A stretch of 21,305 bases of DNA from an uncultured Collinsella sp. (GTDB lineage: Bacteria; Actinomycetota; Coriobacteriia; Coriobacteriales; Coriobacteriaceae), in assembly GCA_900541665.1 (NCBI GenBank), contig UQKV01000037.1, positions 1-21,305 of the forward strand, read 5' to 3'. Below the pieces are notes generated by a model. The model was given only the letters and a program-made list of their open reading frames with translations. It was not told the origin of the DNA and did not search any database. The translations under genes and the position numbers were made by a program. This document shows positions 1 to 6,622 of this stretch, piece by piece (within the stretch, counting starts at the first letter, position 1; every line of letters starts with the position of its first letter).

Positions 1-480
<480 letters not shown>

Positions 481-512
481 ATACCCCTCTCCTCTCATAT
501 AGGTATACAGGC

Positions 513-528
513 CCCGGCGATCGCCGGG
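513..528. promoter_or_regulatory. Perfect 16-bp palindrome upstream of nifJ, possible operator
   Basis: CCCGGCGATCGCCGGG is its own reverse complement. It ends 33 bp before the nifJ ATG and sits just upstream of an AT-rich TGTATACCTATAT stretch that could contain a -10 element. It has no T-run on either side, so it is not an intrinsic terminator. A binding site for a regulator is an inference from position and symmetry only. Confidence 0.35.
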
Positions 529-818
529 ATGTTGGCGTGATGGGATTTTCGTTGTTGCTTCCAATCATCTGGCAGGCGGACTCAGCAGCAGGTACATGGC
601 GTGGAGAGAAGGCATGCCGAGGCGAGGAGGGCTGCACGCGCTCCACAGGCCCAGCTACCCGTCTTGCACATGACCGAGCGCCGCAAAGGCCGCATGCCGG
701 ATGCTCCCGGGCACGCCCCGGCGATGGGAAGCGCCCGCAACGGAAATCCGCATGCGGGTTTATTGTACCCCGCCGTCAAGTGTAATTTCGGCAAATATAG
801 GCAGGCGGTAAAGGTTTA

Positions 819-869
819 CCCCGGGTGACTGCCAAGGGGCGAGATGGCCCCTCCATCCCCGGGCGACTG
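819..869 (+). repeat. Pair of 13-bp direct repeats CCCCGGGYGACTG
   Basis: CCCCGGGTGACTG at 819-831 recurs as CCCCGGGCGACTG at 857-869, 38 bp later. Each copy is followed a few bases on by a CCAAGG-containing stretch. Between them is the small hairpin AGGGGC/GCCCCT (835-852). Function unknown; probably part of an intergenic palindromic repeat family together with the neighbouring unit at 885-932. Confidence 0.5.
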
Positions 870-884
870 GCTCTGGCACGCCAA

Positions 885-932
885 GGAGTGTCCCCGAGTG
901 CCGGCAGAAAAGGAACGTCCCTAACTGCCGGC
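885..932 (+). repeat. Imperfect 21-bp tandem repeat that also forms an inverted repeat
   Basis: Two 21-bp units, 885-905 and 912-932, match at 16 of 21 positions with a period of 27 bp; the first half of each reads GGAGTGTCCCC and GGAACGTCCCT. The unit ends GCCGGCAG (900-907) and CTGCCGGC (925-932) are also reverse complements, so a stem of 8 bp with a 17-nt loop can form. The right edge reaches the stop codon of the FHA gene, so it may serve as its 3' transcript end, although no T-run follows. The look is that of a dispersed extragenic palindromic element. Confidence 0.5.
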
Positions 933-1870
933 TAGAGGGCGCCGAGGAGGATGGCGTAGGTGGTGGATTCGCCGAGTTTGAGCTCGTCGCCGGGGTTGAG
1001 CTGGGCGGAGCGGCCAGGCTCTACTTGAACACACACACTCGTGGCCCCGTTTACCACAACGGTGCCGTTCGTGGACGACAGGTCCTCGACAAACCATGTG
1101 CCAGAATCGTCGCACCAGATATGGGCATGGCGGGCCGAGACGTCGTCACCGACATCGGTGATGTCGCCCTCCCCCGTTGCCAGTGCGCCGATCTCGACGC
1201 CTTCCTCACTCGGCTGAATCCAGCGCGGGGCGCTCACCACGTAGCCGTTTTGCACGCGCAGCAGTCCCAGCGGATGCGCCGGCGCGACCTCGCGCTCGCC
1301 CGCGACCGAAGATGTGCTCAGCGAGCGCGGCGTCGACGTGGCGCCGCCACAGGTCGCATGAGCGTAGTCGATGGCATAGGTCACCGACGAGCGGACATCT
1401 GCCGAGCAACCCACGGCGACAAACAGCACCAGGATGGCCTCGGCACGTTCGGCGGGCATGAGCTCAGCCGCCTGTGACAGGCGCTCGAGCGCATTGCGAT
1501 AGAGATTCGTGTCCTGATGGCATTCCTCGAGTGCCCGCACCATGGGCTCGCCAGCGGGGCCGCACACCATATTGGTCACGGCCGCGGCGTCCATGGGATT
1601 GCGACGGCGCAGGGCCAGCTGCGACATAATGCGCGCGGTCGAGGTGCCGTAATCGGCAAAATAACGTTCCTGCAGCGTGCCGACCGGCGCGCGCACGATA
1701 AAGCGCGAAACCCAGGAGCGATCGGCGGCACGGCTCTGCGGACTACGGCCGTCGGCGAGCGGGCGGCTCGAGAGCACCAGGCCGCACAGTTCGATATGGC
1801 TCAGGTGCGCTGCGCGCTTAAAGATGTCAAACATTGCCCCGCACGGGGTGAGCTCAGCTTGAGAAGCCAT
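932..1870 (-). CDS. FHA domain protein, last gene of the minus-strand kinase operon
   Basis: 312 residues. The C-terminal 90 (about 222-312) form a forkhead-associated domain, a phosphothreonine-reading module: VSARHAHIWC (244-253) gives the Ser-x-x-His element, and LSSTNGTVVVNG (264-275) the conserved Asn-Gly. The usual Gly-Arg of the first loop is replaced by IGALATG (227-233), so an arginine that normally contacts the phosphate appears to be missing. Residues 1-200 are soluble, partly helical and unrecognised; they end in a Ser/Thr-rich stretch (176-190) that could itself be phosphorylated. The ATG is 3 bp past the kinase stop, and AAGGAGG lies 9 bp before it inside the kinase's 3' end, so the two are co-translated. 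Likely role: adaptor or substrate of the adjacent kinase (inference). No membrane segment or signal peptide seen. Confidence 0.85.
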   Translation of the reverse strand: MASQAELTPCGAMFDIFKRAAHLSHIELCGLVLSSRPLADGRSPQSRAADRSWVSRFIVRAPVGTLQERYFADYGTSTARIMSQLALRRRNPMDAAAVTNMVCGPAGEPMVRALEECHQDTNLYRNALERLSQAAELMPAERAEAILVLFVAVGCSADVRSSVTYAIDYAHATCGGATSTPRSLSTSSVAGEREVAPAHPLGLLRVQNGYVVSAPRWIQPSEEGVEIGALATGEGDITDVGDDVSARHAHIWCDDSGTWFVEDLSSTNGTVVVNGATSVCVQVEPGRSAQLNPGDELKLGESTTYAILLGAL

Positions 1871-1873
1871 GGC

Positions 1874-3715
1874 TTAGCCCTCCTTGGTCGCAGAGATAGT
1901 GTCGGATGCTTCGGCCGGCCCGCCAAAGGCGCGGGCAGCCGCGGCTCCGCCGGCAAGCGGCGTCGCCATGGGAATTTTCGCACGTCGTGCTGACACGACG
2001 GGAAGCTCAAAGGCAAACCCCATCGCCAGCAAAAACCACGTGAGCGCATAGGTTGCAATTATGGCGGCCACCAGGCCACCCGCCACGGCATGCTGGGAAA
2101 ACACGGCACATGCGAGTGCGACCAGAGCCGGAACCTCGCAGGCGGAAAGGGCCAACACGCCCTGCAGGAACCCCGCGCGGCGATTGCGCGCCAAGGCTCC
2201 GGCAGCAATGCCCACCACGCCCGGCAGCGCCAACGCCAGCGCGGCGATAATGGCCGGCAGCCTCCCAGACCACATAAGCGGTCCCACGACGAGCGTCACA
2301 TGGGCGCCCGACGCCAACAGCGCCGCTGATACCACGACCACAGCCCAAAGCACGCCGCATGCCGCCGTCGCACCAACCATCGCCGCACGCCGGGCTGCGT
2401 GCCCCGATACCTCCATCGGGCACGGCATGAGCGGCTCGGCGCGAAGCGAGCGGGCGACATTTTGCGCATAGTGGTCGCAAAATGCCGAGAGCGCCGCCTC
2501 CACCGCAGCCGGCTCGGGGCGATCTTCCTGATGGCAGGACAGGCAGGCCATCACCACATCGAACAGCTGAGCGTCGACAAACGCCAGTGCATCGCGCAGA
2601 TCCTCGGAATTTGGATCGAGCCCCAGCTGCTGAGCCTGTTCGGCCGCGGCAAGTGCCACATCGGGCTCGCGTCGCAGCAGTTGCGTCAAGTCGCAGCCGG
2701 GAGCGTGGGCGCCGACGGGATAATCGGGCAGCGTATCCATCTTGAGGCGATAGGGGCTGGCGATATCGCGCGTCTTTTTGCGCGAGCCCGAAGTACCCGA
2801 CGCACCCGGCGCCACTTCGTACGGCGCGACACCGGCGATGAGCTCGTAGACCGTGCTCGCTGCAGCATATACATCGATTGCCGGCGACATGCGGAGCGTG
2901 CGTAAGTCGGGGATATCGTCGGTGAGCATCTCGGGCGGGGCGTAGGCAACCGTCGCACGGCGCAGCGTGGCATAGCGCTCGGTAAACGACGCCTTGCCGC
3001 CGGTGCCGGCCACCGCAGAGGCGGGCTCGAGCGCCAGCGACGAGCCAAAATCGATCAAGCACAGGTCGAAGGTGCCCTCGGCAAGCTGTCGGTCGAGCGG
3101 CAGACGCGCCGTGCGCACCATGATATTAGCGGGCGAGATATCGCGGTGGACAAAACCCTCGCCCACCAAGCTCATGCGGCAGAGCAGATCGAACAGGTCG
3201 CGACCCAGGCGCGCCGCCACGAGCGGCGACAGACGCCCGGCATCGTCCACGGCAAGGCGCGGGCGCAGGCGGGCGAGCGTCTCGCCCTCGACCCACTCCA
3301 TGACAATCGCGGGCACGCCGTCGACCTCGCCCCACCCGTATAAGCGGGGAAAGCCCTTAAGGCCCGAAAGGGCACGATGGCATTCATATTCCTCGCGAAA
3401 CGCCGCCTTGAACTTGGTGACCAGTGCCTCGTGGGCGACATCGTCATCAAATTCGTCGCGCGTTGGCAAGATGAGCTGCTTGAGCGCCACGGCCTCGCCC
3501 TGCGCGTTGACGGCACGCGTCACACGGCCGATACCGCCGCGGCGCATGGTGGCGTCATCGGCAAACAGCATCGTAAAACGGCGCAGGTAGGCGGGAAGCT
3601 CGTCCGTGCCCAGGGCGACGGCCGGCTCAAACCCGTCGACGCGCGCCAGGCGCAGGCCCACCATGGGATCACGGTTGAGCGACTGGGCTGCCGTAGAAGC
3701 GAGGTCGTTCGTCAT
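1874..3715 (-). CDS. Membrane Ser/Thr protein kinase with polytopic C-terminal region
   Basis: 613 residues. Kinase domain about 45-410: a glycine loop GGIGRV (60-65), the ATP-binding lysine in VALKQL (K79), the catalytic loop HRDISPANI (190-198, D192 and N197), the metal-binding IDFGSS (D222) and the APPE motif (259-262). The usual Lys two residues after the catalytic Asp is Ser, as in some bacterial kinases with an HRDISP loop. After residue 445 come about four hydrophobic segments (446-469, 477-508, 515-538, 545-570), so the kinase is tethered by a C-terminal multi-pass region instead of the single helix plus sensor domain of PknB. The ATG at 3715 overlaps the upstream stop (ATGA). An in-frame upstream ATG at 3838 would overlap the previous gene deeply and has no support. 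Likely transmits a signal from the co-encoded surface protein to the FHA protein (inference). Confidence 0.9.
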   Translation of the reverse strand: MTNDLASTAAQSLNRDPMVGLRLARVDGFEPAVALGTDELPAYLRRFTMLFADDATMRRGGIGRVTRAVNAQGEAVALKQLILPTRDEFDDDVAHEALVTKFKAAFREEYECHRALSGLKGFPRLYGWGEVDGVPAIVMEWVEGETLARLRPRLAVDDAGRLSPLVAARLGRDLFDLLCRMSLVGEGFVHRDISPANIMVRTARLPLDRQLAEGTFDLCLIDFGSSLALEPASAVAGTGGKASFTERYATLRRATVAYAPPEMLTDDIPDLRTLRMSPAIDVYAAASTVYELIAGVAPYEVAPGASGTSGSRKKTRDIASPYRLKMDTLPDYPVGAHAPGCDLTQLLRREPDVALAAAEQAQQLGLDPNSEDLRDALAFVDAQLFDVVMACLSCHQEDRPEPAAVEAALSAFCDHYAQNVARSLRAEPLMPCPMEVSGHAARRAAMVGATAACGVLWAVVVVSAALLASGAHVTLVVGPLMWSGRLPAIIAALALALPGVVGIAAGALARNRRAGFLQGVLALSACEVPALVALACAVFSQHAVAGGLVAAIIATYALTWFLLAMGFAFELPVVSARRAKIPMATPLAGGAAAARAFGGPAEASDTISATKEG

Positions 3716-4614
3716 AGGGCGATCGCCGCCACATTGGTGTTGAAGTTGTTGAGCGCGACGTCGTCGTCGCCGTAGTGCCCAACCCATTGACACAGGTTGG
3801 TATAGCAGCCCCACAGATTGGCATACTGCCGATACCACTTAGATTTGGTCGAGAACCTTTGTCGACCGAACTCGGCACGGATAACAAACATGTCATTCGC
3901 CAGGGTGTCGCACGGTCCGGTATCGCCCGTGGCGTTATAGGTCGACACCACGCTATTGGCGCGGGCGACATAGCCATCGAGCATATTGCATTTGGTCACG
4001 AGCCAGCTGTGGACACTCTCTTCCTCGGCAGCCGAGAGACCACCCGAGTCCGCGTCCCCGCCGGTACCGCCGTCCGTTGAGCCATCACCCGAAGATCCAC
4101 CGCCAGAGGCGGAGCCCGAACCGGAACCGCCGCCCGACGAATCGGAGCTGGAGCCAGACGAACCCGAACCGCCGGGCTTGCCTGTCTGTTGGGCGTCCTG
4201 CCCCTTCTGCTGCTCGGCCTTATTGACGACAGAAGCCACACTGTTGTTGGAAAGCTTCGTAATGACCTTGGTGTTGGTGAGCACGATGGTCTTGCCGTTT
4301 GCCAGCGTAACCTCGTTGTCCGCTGTTTCGGAACCGTCCGCATCGTCGCCACCGAACACAACGTGCGAGACCACGCTCGCCCACGTATATCCGGTTGTCG
4401 TTCCCAAGTCGCTTTTGGCCTTGCGCCCTATATGCAATTCACGCGCTGCATGCGCCTGCACCATGGACGGCACCGTCATGCCATAAGCCGAAACACCGGC
4501 TATGACCAGCACGAGCGAGCAAGACAGCAGCACGCACGCCCGAGGCGCCAGGCCCAGCCGGCGTCGCATGCGCACCGCGGCGCCATGCTTTGTCTGAGTG
4601 CCCCCGGGCCGCAT
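3712..4614 (-). CDS. Membrane-anchored surface protein with Ser/Gly linker and Cys-rich C-terminal domain
   Basis: 300 residues; family not recognised. Order: short basic N-terminus (1-23), one hydrophobic helix (about 24-46) acting as signal anchor, an extracytoplasmic segment (47-145), a long Ser/Gly/Asp linker (148-192) and a C-terminal domain (195-300) with four cysteines (209, 235, 270, 275), two of them in WGCYTNLCQW, suggesting disulfides outside the cell. The start at 4614 is fixed by GGAGGAGAACGC immediately before the ATG; the longer frame from 4707 would run through a promoter and hairpin. It ends in a 4-base overlap with the kinase, so the two are translationally coupled. Inference: it could be the sensory or ligand-binding partner of the kinase, or its substrate. 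A surface structural protein is the alternative. Confidence 0.8.
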   Translation of the reverse strand: MRPGGTQTKHGAAVRMRRRLGLAPRACVLLSCSLVLVIAGVSAYGMTVPSMVQAHAARELHIGRKAKSDLGTTTGYTWASVVSHVVFGGDDADGSETADNEVTLANGKTIVLTNTKVITKLSNNSVASVVNKAEQQKGQDAQQTGKPGGSGSSGSSSDSSGGGSGSGSASGGGSSGDGSTDGGTGGDADSGGLSAAEEESVHSWLVTKCNMLDGYVARANSVVSTYNATGDTGPCDTLANDMFVIRAEFGRQRFSTKSKWYRQYANLWGCYTNLCQWVGHYGDDDVALNNFNTNVAAIAL

Positions 4615-4624
4615 GCGTTCTCCT

Positions 4625-4654
4625 CCAACAAAAACACGCCGCTTAAAAGCGGCG
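4625..4654 (-). terminator. Terminator-like hairpin in the leader of the kinase operon
   Basis: On the minus strand CGCCGCTT/AAGCGGCG (arms 4647-4654 and 4637-4644, 2-nt centre so the real loop is larger) is followed by TGTTTTTG. It ends about 5 bp before the GGAGGAG ribosome binding site of the 4614 gene. It may terminate the ybaB-recR transcript, or, if the promoter at 4677-4707 is real, act as an attenuator inside the leader. Confidence 0.65.
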
Positions 4655-4676
4655 CATTCTTTCATATCCACATTTG

Positions 4677-4707
4677 AGTGTATCAGCGAACCCAAAAGGT
4701 TGCGCAA
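4677..4707 (-). promoter_or_regulatory. Candidate promoter of the surface protein-kinase-FHA operon
   Basis: Reading the minus strand, TTGCGC (4707-4702) is followed after 19 bp by TACACT (4682-4677), preceded by TGA, which makes an extended -10 element. The start of transcription would fall near 4670, giving a leader of about 55 nt that contains the hairpin at 4637-4654. Spacing is long and the -10 matches consensus at 4 of 6 positions, so this is moderate evidence. Confidence 0.45.
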
Positions 4708-4708
4708 C
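4699..4708. promoter_or_regulatory. Dyad GTTGCGCAAC overlapping the candidate -35, operator candidate 1
   Basis: A perfect 10-bp palindrome covering the -35 hexamer of the candidate promoter. A related palindrome with core GTTGCACAAC lies 73 bp upstream, about seven helical turns, so both would face the same side of the DNA. Binding by a dimeric regulator is inferred. Confidence 0.4.
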
Positions 4709-4768
4709 GAATGGGCAAATACGCGGTGCGAGCGGACCCATCCACGCGATAAGCGGATGAAAAGCAGG

Positions 4769-4784
4769 TTTGTTGCACAACAAA
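4769..4784. promoter_or_regulatory. Dyad TTTGTTGCACAACAAA, operator candidate 2
   Basis: Inverted repeat of two 7-bp arms around a 2-bp centre in the 200-bp gap between recR and the kinase operon. Its inner core GTTGCACAAC differs by one base from the palindrome at 4699-4708. The recR-side gap otherwise contains no gene. Confidence 0.45.
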
Positions 4785-4857
4785 TGAATGAACGCGTGCC
4801 TAATTATGAGTGCCCCGTGCGGCAGGCCGACGGGACATGCCGCGGAGCTGACGCCGC

Positions 4858-5454
4858 TTAGATCGCGCGGCGGGCCTCGATAGCGCGGCCAAGCGTAAGC
4901 TCGTCGGCATACTCCAAGTCGCCGCCCACGGGAAGGCCGCTCGCAAGACGCGATACCTCAACGCCCAACGGTTTGATGGTACGGGCCAGGTAGCTCGCCG
5001 TGGTCTCGCCCTCAATGTTGGGGTTGGTGGCGATAATGACCTCGTGGATGTCCTCGTGGCCCAGGCGCGCCAGCAGCTCGCGGATATGCAGCTGCTCGGG
5101 GCCGATCTTGTCCATGGGGCTGATCACGCCGCCCAGCACATGGTACAGGCCATGGTAGCTGCCCGTGCGCTCAATCGCCTGGACGTCGCGCGGCTCGCCC
5201 ACCACGCAGATGCGAGTGGTATCGCGCATCGGGTCCTGGCAGATGGAGCACTCGTCGGCCGTGGCGTAGTTAAAGCAACGGCTGCAAAAGTGGACCTCCT
5301 GCTTGACCTCCAGGATGGCCTCGGCCAGGCGGCGGGCCTCCTCGGCATCGGCCTCGAGCAGGTAATAGGCGATGCGCTGAGCCGACTTGGGACCAATGCC
5401 CGGCAGACGACCCAGCTCATCGAGCAGTTTTTGCAGACTGTGATTCGCACTCAT
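4858..5454 (-). CDS. recR: Recombination mediator protein RecR
   Basis: 198 residues, the usual length. RecR acts with RecO (and RecF) to load RecA on single-stranded gaps during recombinational repair in the cytoplasm. Visible parts are a helix-hairpin-helix LGRLPGIGPKSAQRIA (14-29), a four-cysteine zinc finger (C57, C60, C69, C72) and a Toprim domain starting at ICVVGEPRD (82-90), with ATNPNIEGETTA around 142-153. The order dnaX-ybaB-recR is classical; here ybaB and recR are adjacent with a 13-bp gap. No Shine-Dalgarno is visible before this ATG (the gap reads GACGCGCATATAT), so translation probably depends on coupling to ybaB. No alternative start lies close upstream in frame. Confidence 0.97.
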   Translation of the reverse strand: MSANHSLQKLLDELGRLPGIGPKSAQRIAYYLLEADAEEARRLAEAILEVKQEVHFCSRCFNYATADECSICQDPMRDTTRICVVGEPRDVQAIERTGSYHGLYHVLGGVISPMDKIGPEQLHIRELLARLGHEDIHEVIIATNPNIEGETTASYLARTIKPLGVEVSRLASGLPVGGDLEYADELTLGRAIEARRAI

Positions 5455-5467
5455 ATATATGCGCGTC

Positions 5468-5788
5468 TTAGAACGGCATGCCCGGGATGTTGAGGCCGCC
5501 GGTGATGGCGCCCATCTGCTTGTTGGCGAGCTCGTTGACGCCGCGGACGGCCTCGTTGACAGCAGCCATGATCATGTCCTGCAGCATATCGACGTCCTCG
5601 GGATCGAGGGCATCGGGATCGATGGTGAGGTTGACGAGCTCCATCTCGCCGTTAACGGTCACCTTGACCATACCGCCGCCGGCAGAGGCGTCGACGGTCT
5701 GGGACTTGAGGTTCTCCTGCGCGGCGGCAAGCTGCTCCTGCATCTTGCGGGCCTGCTTCATCATCTGCTGCATGTTCATACCGGCCAT
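5468..5788 (-). CDS. ybaB: YbaB/EbfC family nucleoid-associated protein
   Basis: 106 residues. Small dimeric DNA-binding protein, typically encoded between dnaX and recR. The sequence shows the family layout: an N-terminal Met/Gln/Lys-rich helix (MQQMMKQARKMQEQLAAAQ, 6-24), the beta-strand segment GGGMVKVTVNGEMELVNLTID (38-58) and a C-terminal helix with DMIMAAVNEAVRGV (71-84). AAAGGAG precedes the ATG by a few bases. Because dnaX ends more than 800 bp upstream and an opposite-strand gene lies between, ybaB-recR probably has its own promoter in 5800-6000. Confidence 0.95.
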   Translation of the reverse strand: MAGMNMQQMMKQARKMQEQLAAAQENLKSQTVDASAGGGMVKVTVNGEMELVNLTIDPDALDPEDVDMLQDMIMAAVNEAVRGVNELANKQMGAITGGLNIPGMPF

Positions 5789-5949
5789 AATGGCTCCTTT
5801 ACGTGCGGCCGCACGCCAAGCTGCAAGGGCAGCCGGAGCGCGGCGGGACTTTCAAACTCAAAAATCGTACCACGGCGCGGGGCAAGCAAGCGGGGCGGAC
5901 ACGCTCCCTCAGTCGATATACATGTCCTGAGTGCAGACCGCACCCAATG

Positions 5950-5969
5950 ATTATGCAAAGTTGCATAAT
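5950..5969. promoter_or_regulatory. 20-bp dyad ATTATGCAA-AG-TTGCATAAT, operator candidate
   Basis: Two perfect 9-bp arms around AG. A further half site TGCATAA lies at 5977-5983, 15 bp after the matching half at 5962-5968. It sits between divergent genes (ybaB-recR leftward, the 6128 gene rightward), where a dimeric helix-turn-helix regulator could control one or both. Which regulator is unknown. Confidence 0.55.
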
Positions 5970-6053
5970 TCGCATCTGCATAAGATTGAAAGCTAAATCT
6001 TGTAGAGCCGGAATCCGACATTTAATGCGTACCACTAAATGGCTAAATGCCGA

Positions 6054-6093
6054 GCCACCACTCGAGGTGGCGCTCATGACGGTGGGGTATAAT
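6054..6093 (+). promoter_or_regulatory. Candidate promoter region of the 6128 gene: inverted repeat plus TATAAT
   Basis: A perfect -10 box TATAAT lies at 6088-6093, 34 bp before the ATG. No TTGACA-like -35 is present; instead the inverted repeat GCCACC/GGTGGC (6054-6059 and 6066-6071, 6-nt loop) occupies the -35 position, suggesting that an activator or repressor binds there. Confidence 0.5.
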
Positions 6094-6127
6094 TTGATTG
6101 CCATAGATAGCAATTTGGAGGTACCCC

Positions 6128-6601
6128 ATGAATGCCCCCGACGCGCTCCAAAACATCCGCTCAAAACACCCCGCTGCATATTTTGTTCTCTATCTCTTTG
6201 TCGGCTGGGCATTGTTGGTTGCCATCACCCATGCTATATCCTTTGGAGCAGAACTGCTAATAGCCAGCTCGGGCCAGCCCGTCGTCAAATGGGAAGCGAC
6301 CGATGAGTGCACCGACGGAACCCGAACCGTTTACTACAACAGCCCATCCCTCTACCAAGAGTTCAAGGTCAAGATAAAGAACTCCAAGATTGTCGATGCC
6401 GAACTAGGCGTTTTCTCGACAATCGGAGCAACCGTCAGCGCCGAGCAAGTCGAGTACACGGACAGCCATGCAACGTATCGTATCGACCTCAGCATCCTAG
6501 GCCGACCGTCACGTACCTGTCTACTCGAATGCGATATACGCGGCACCACATTACACATGTCCGAAATACAGATGCGCCCGGACAAAGAGTTCTCTTCTTG
6601 A
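6128..6601 (+). CDS. Small single-pass membrane protein of unknown function, inserted between dnaX and ybaB
   Basis: 157 residues, not recognised. One hydrophobic helix (about 17-45) near the N-terminus is followed by a probably extracytoplasmic domain of about 110 residues, rich in beta-type stretches such as EFKVKIKNSKIVDAELGVF, with cysteines at 61, 131 and 135. The ATG is supported by TTTGGAGGT 7 bp upstream and by the TATAAT at 6088. It runs against its neighbours: its stop is 21 bp from the dnaX stop (convergent) and its start is divergent from ybaB. Codon use is less GC-biased than in the flanking genes, which with its position suggests later insertion into the dnaX-ybaB-recR group. 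Confidence 0.8.
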   Translation: MNAPDALQNIRSKHPAAYFVLYLFVGWALLVAITHAISFGAELLIASSGQPVVKWEATDECTDGTRTVYYNSPSLYQEFKVKIKNSKIVDAELGVFSTIGATVSAEQVEYTDSHATYRIDLSILGRPSRTCLLECDIRGTTLHMSEIQMRPDKEFSS

Positions 6602-6622
6602 GCAGTATGCCCGCCCGCGCAG

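Larger units (their letters stand above)
481..931. other. 450-bp intergenic region upstream of nifJ, no convincing gene
   Basis: Lies between the nifJ start and the end of the FHA gene, both on the minus strand. Small open frames here lack ribosome binding sites and recognisable sequence. It holds a perfect 16-bp palindrome near nifJ, a 10-bp palindrome CCGCATGCGG (747-756), a hairpin AGGGGC/GCCCCT (835-852), and two kinds of short repeat at 819-932. A minus-strand TACAAT (about 765-770) could be a nifJ -10 box, but no matching -35 sits 16-18 bp away, so I do not call a promoter. Confidence 0.6.
5789..6127. other. Divergent intergenic region between ybaB and the 6128 gene
   Basis: About 340 bp separating two oppositely oriented genes. 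The ybaB-proximal third is GC-rich; 5890-6100 is visibly more AT-rich than the surrounding genes. It contains a 20-bp dyad (5950-5969) with a third half site, a direct repeat CTAAATG (6035-6041 and 6043-6049), a hairpin (6054-6071) and a TATAAT box (6088-6093). I could not find a convincing -35/-10 pair for ybaB. Confidence 0.6.

Noticed and set aside
2007..3062. 351-codon frame overlapping the minus-strand kinase in another frame
   Set aside because: Same-strand frame shifted inside the kinase gene, Cys/Arg/Gly-rich and without motifs.
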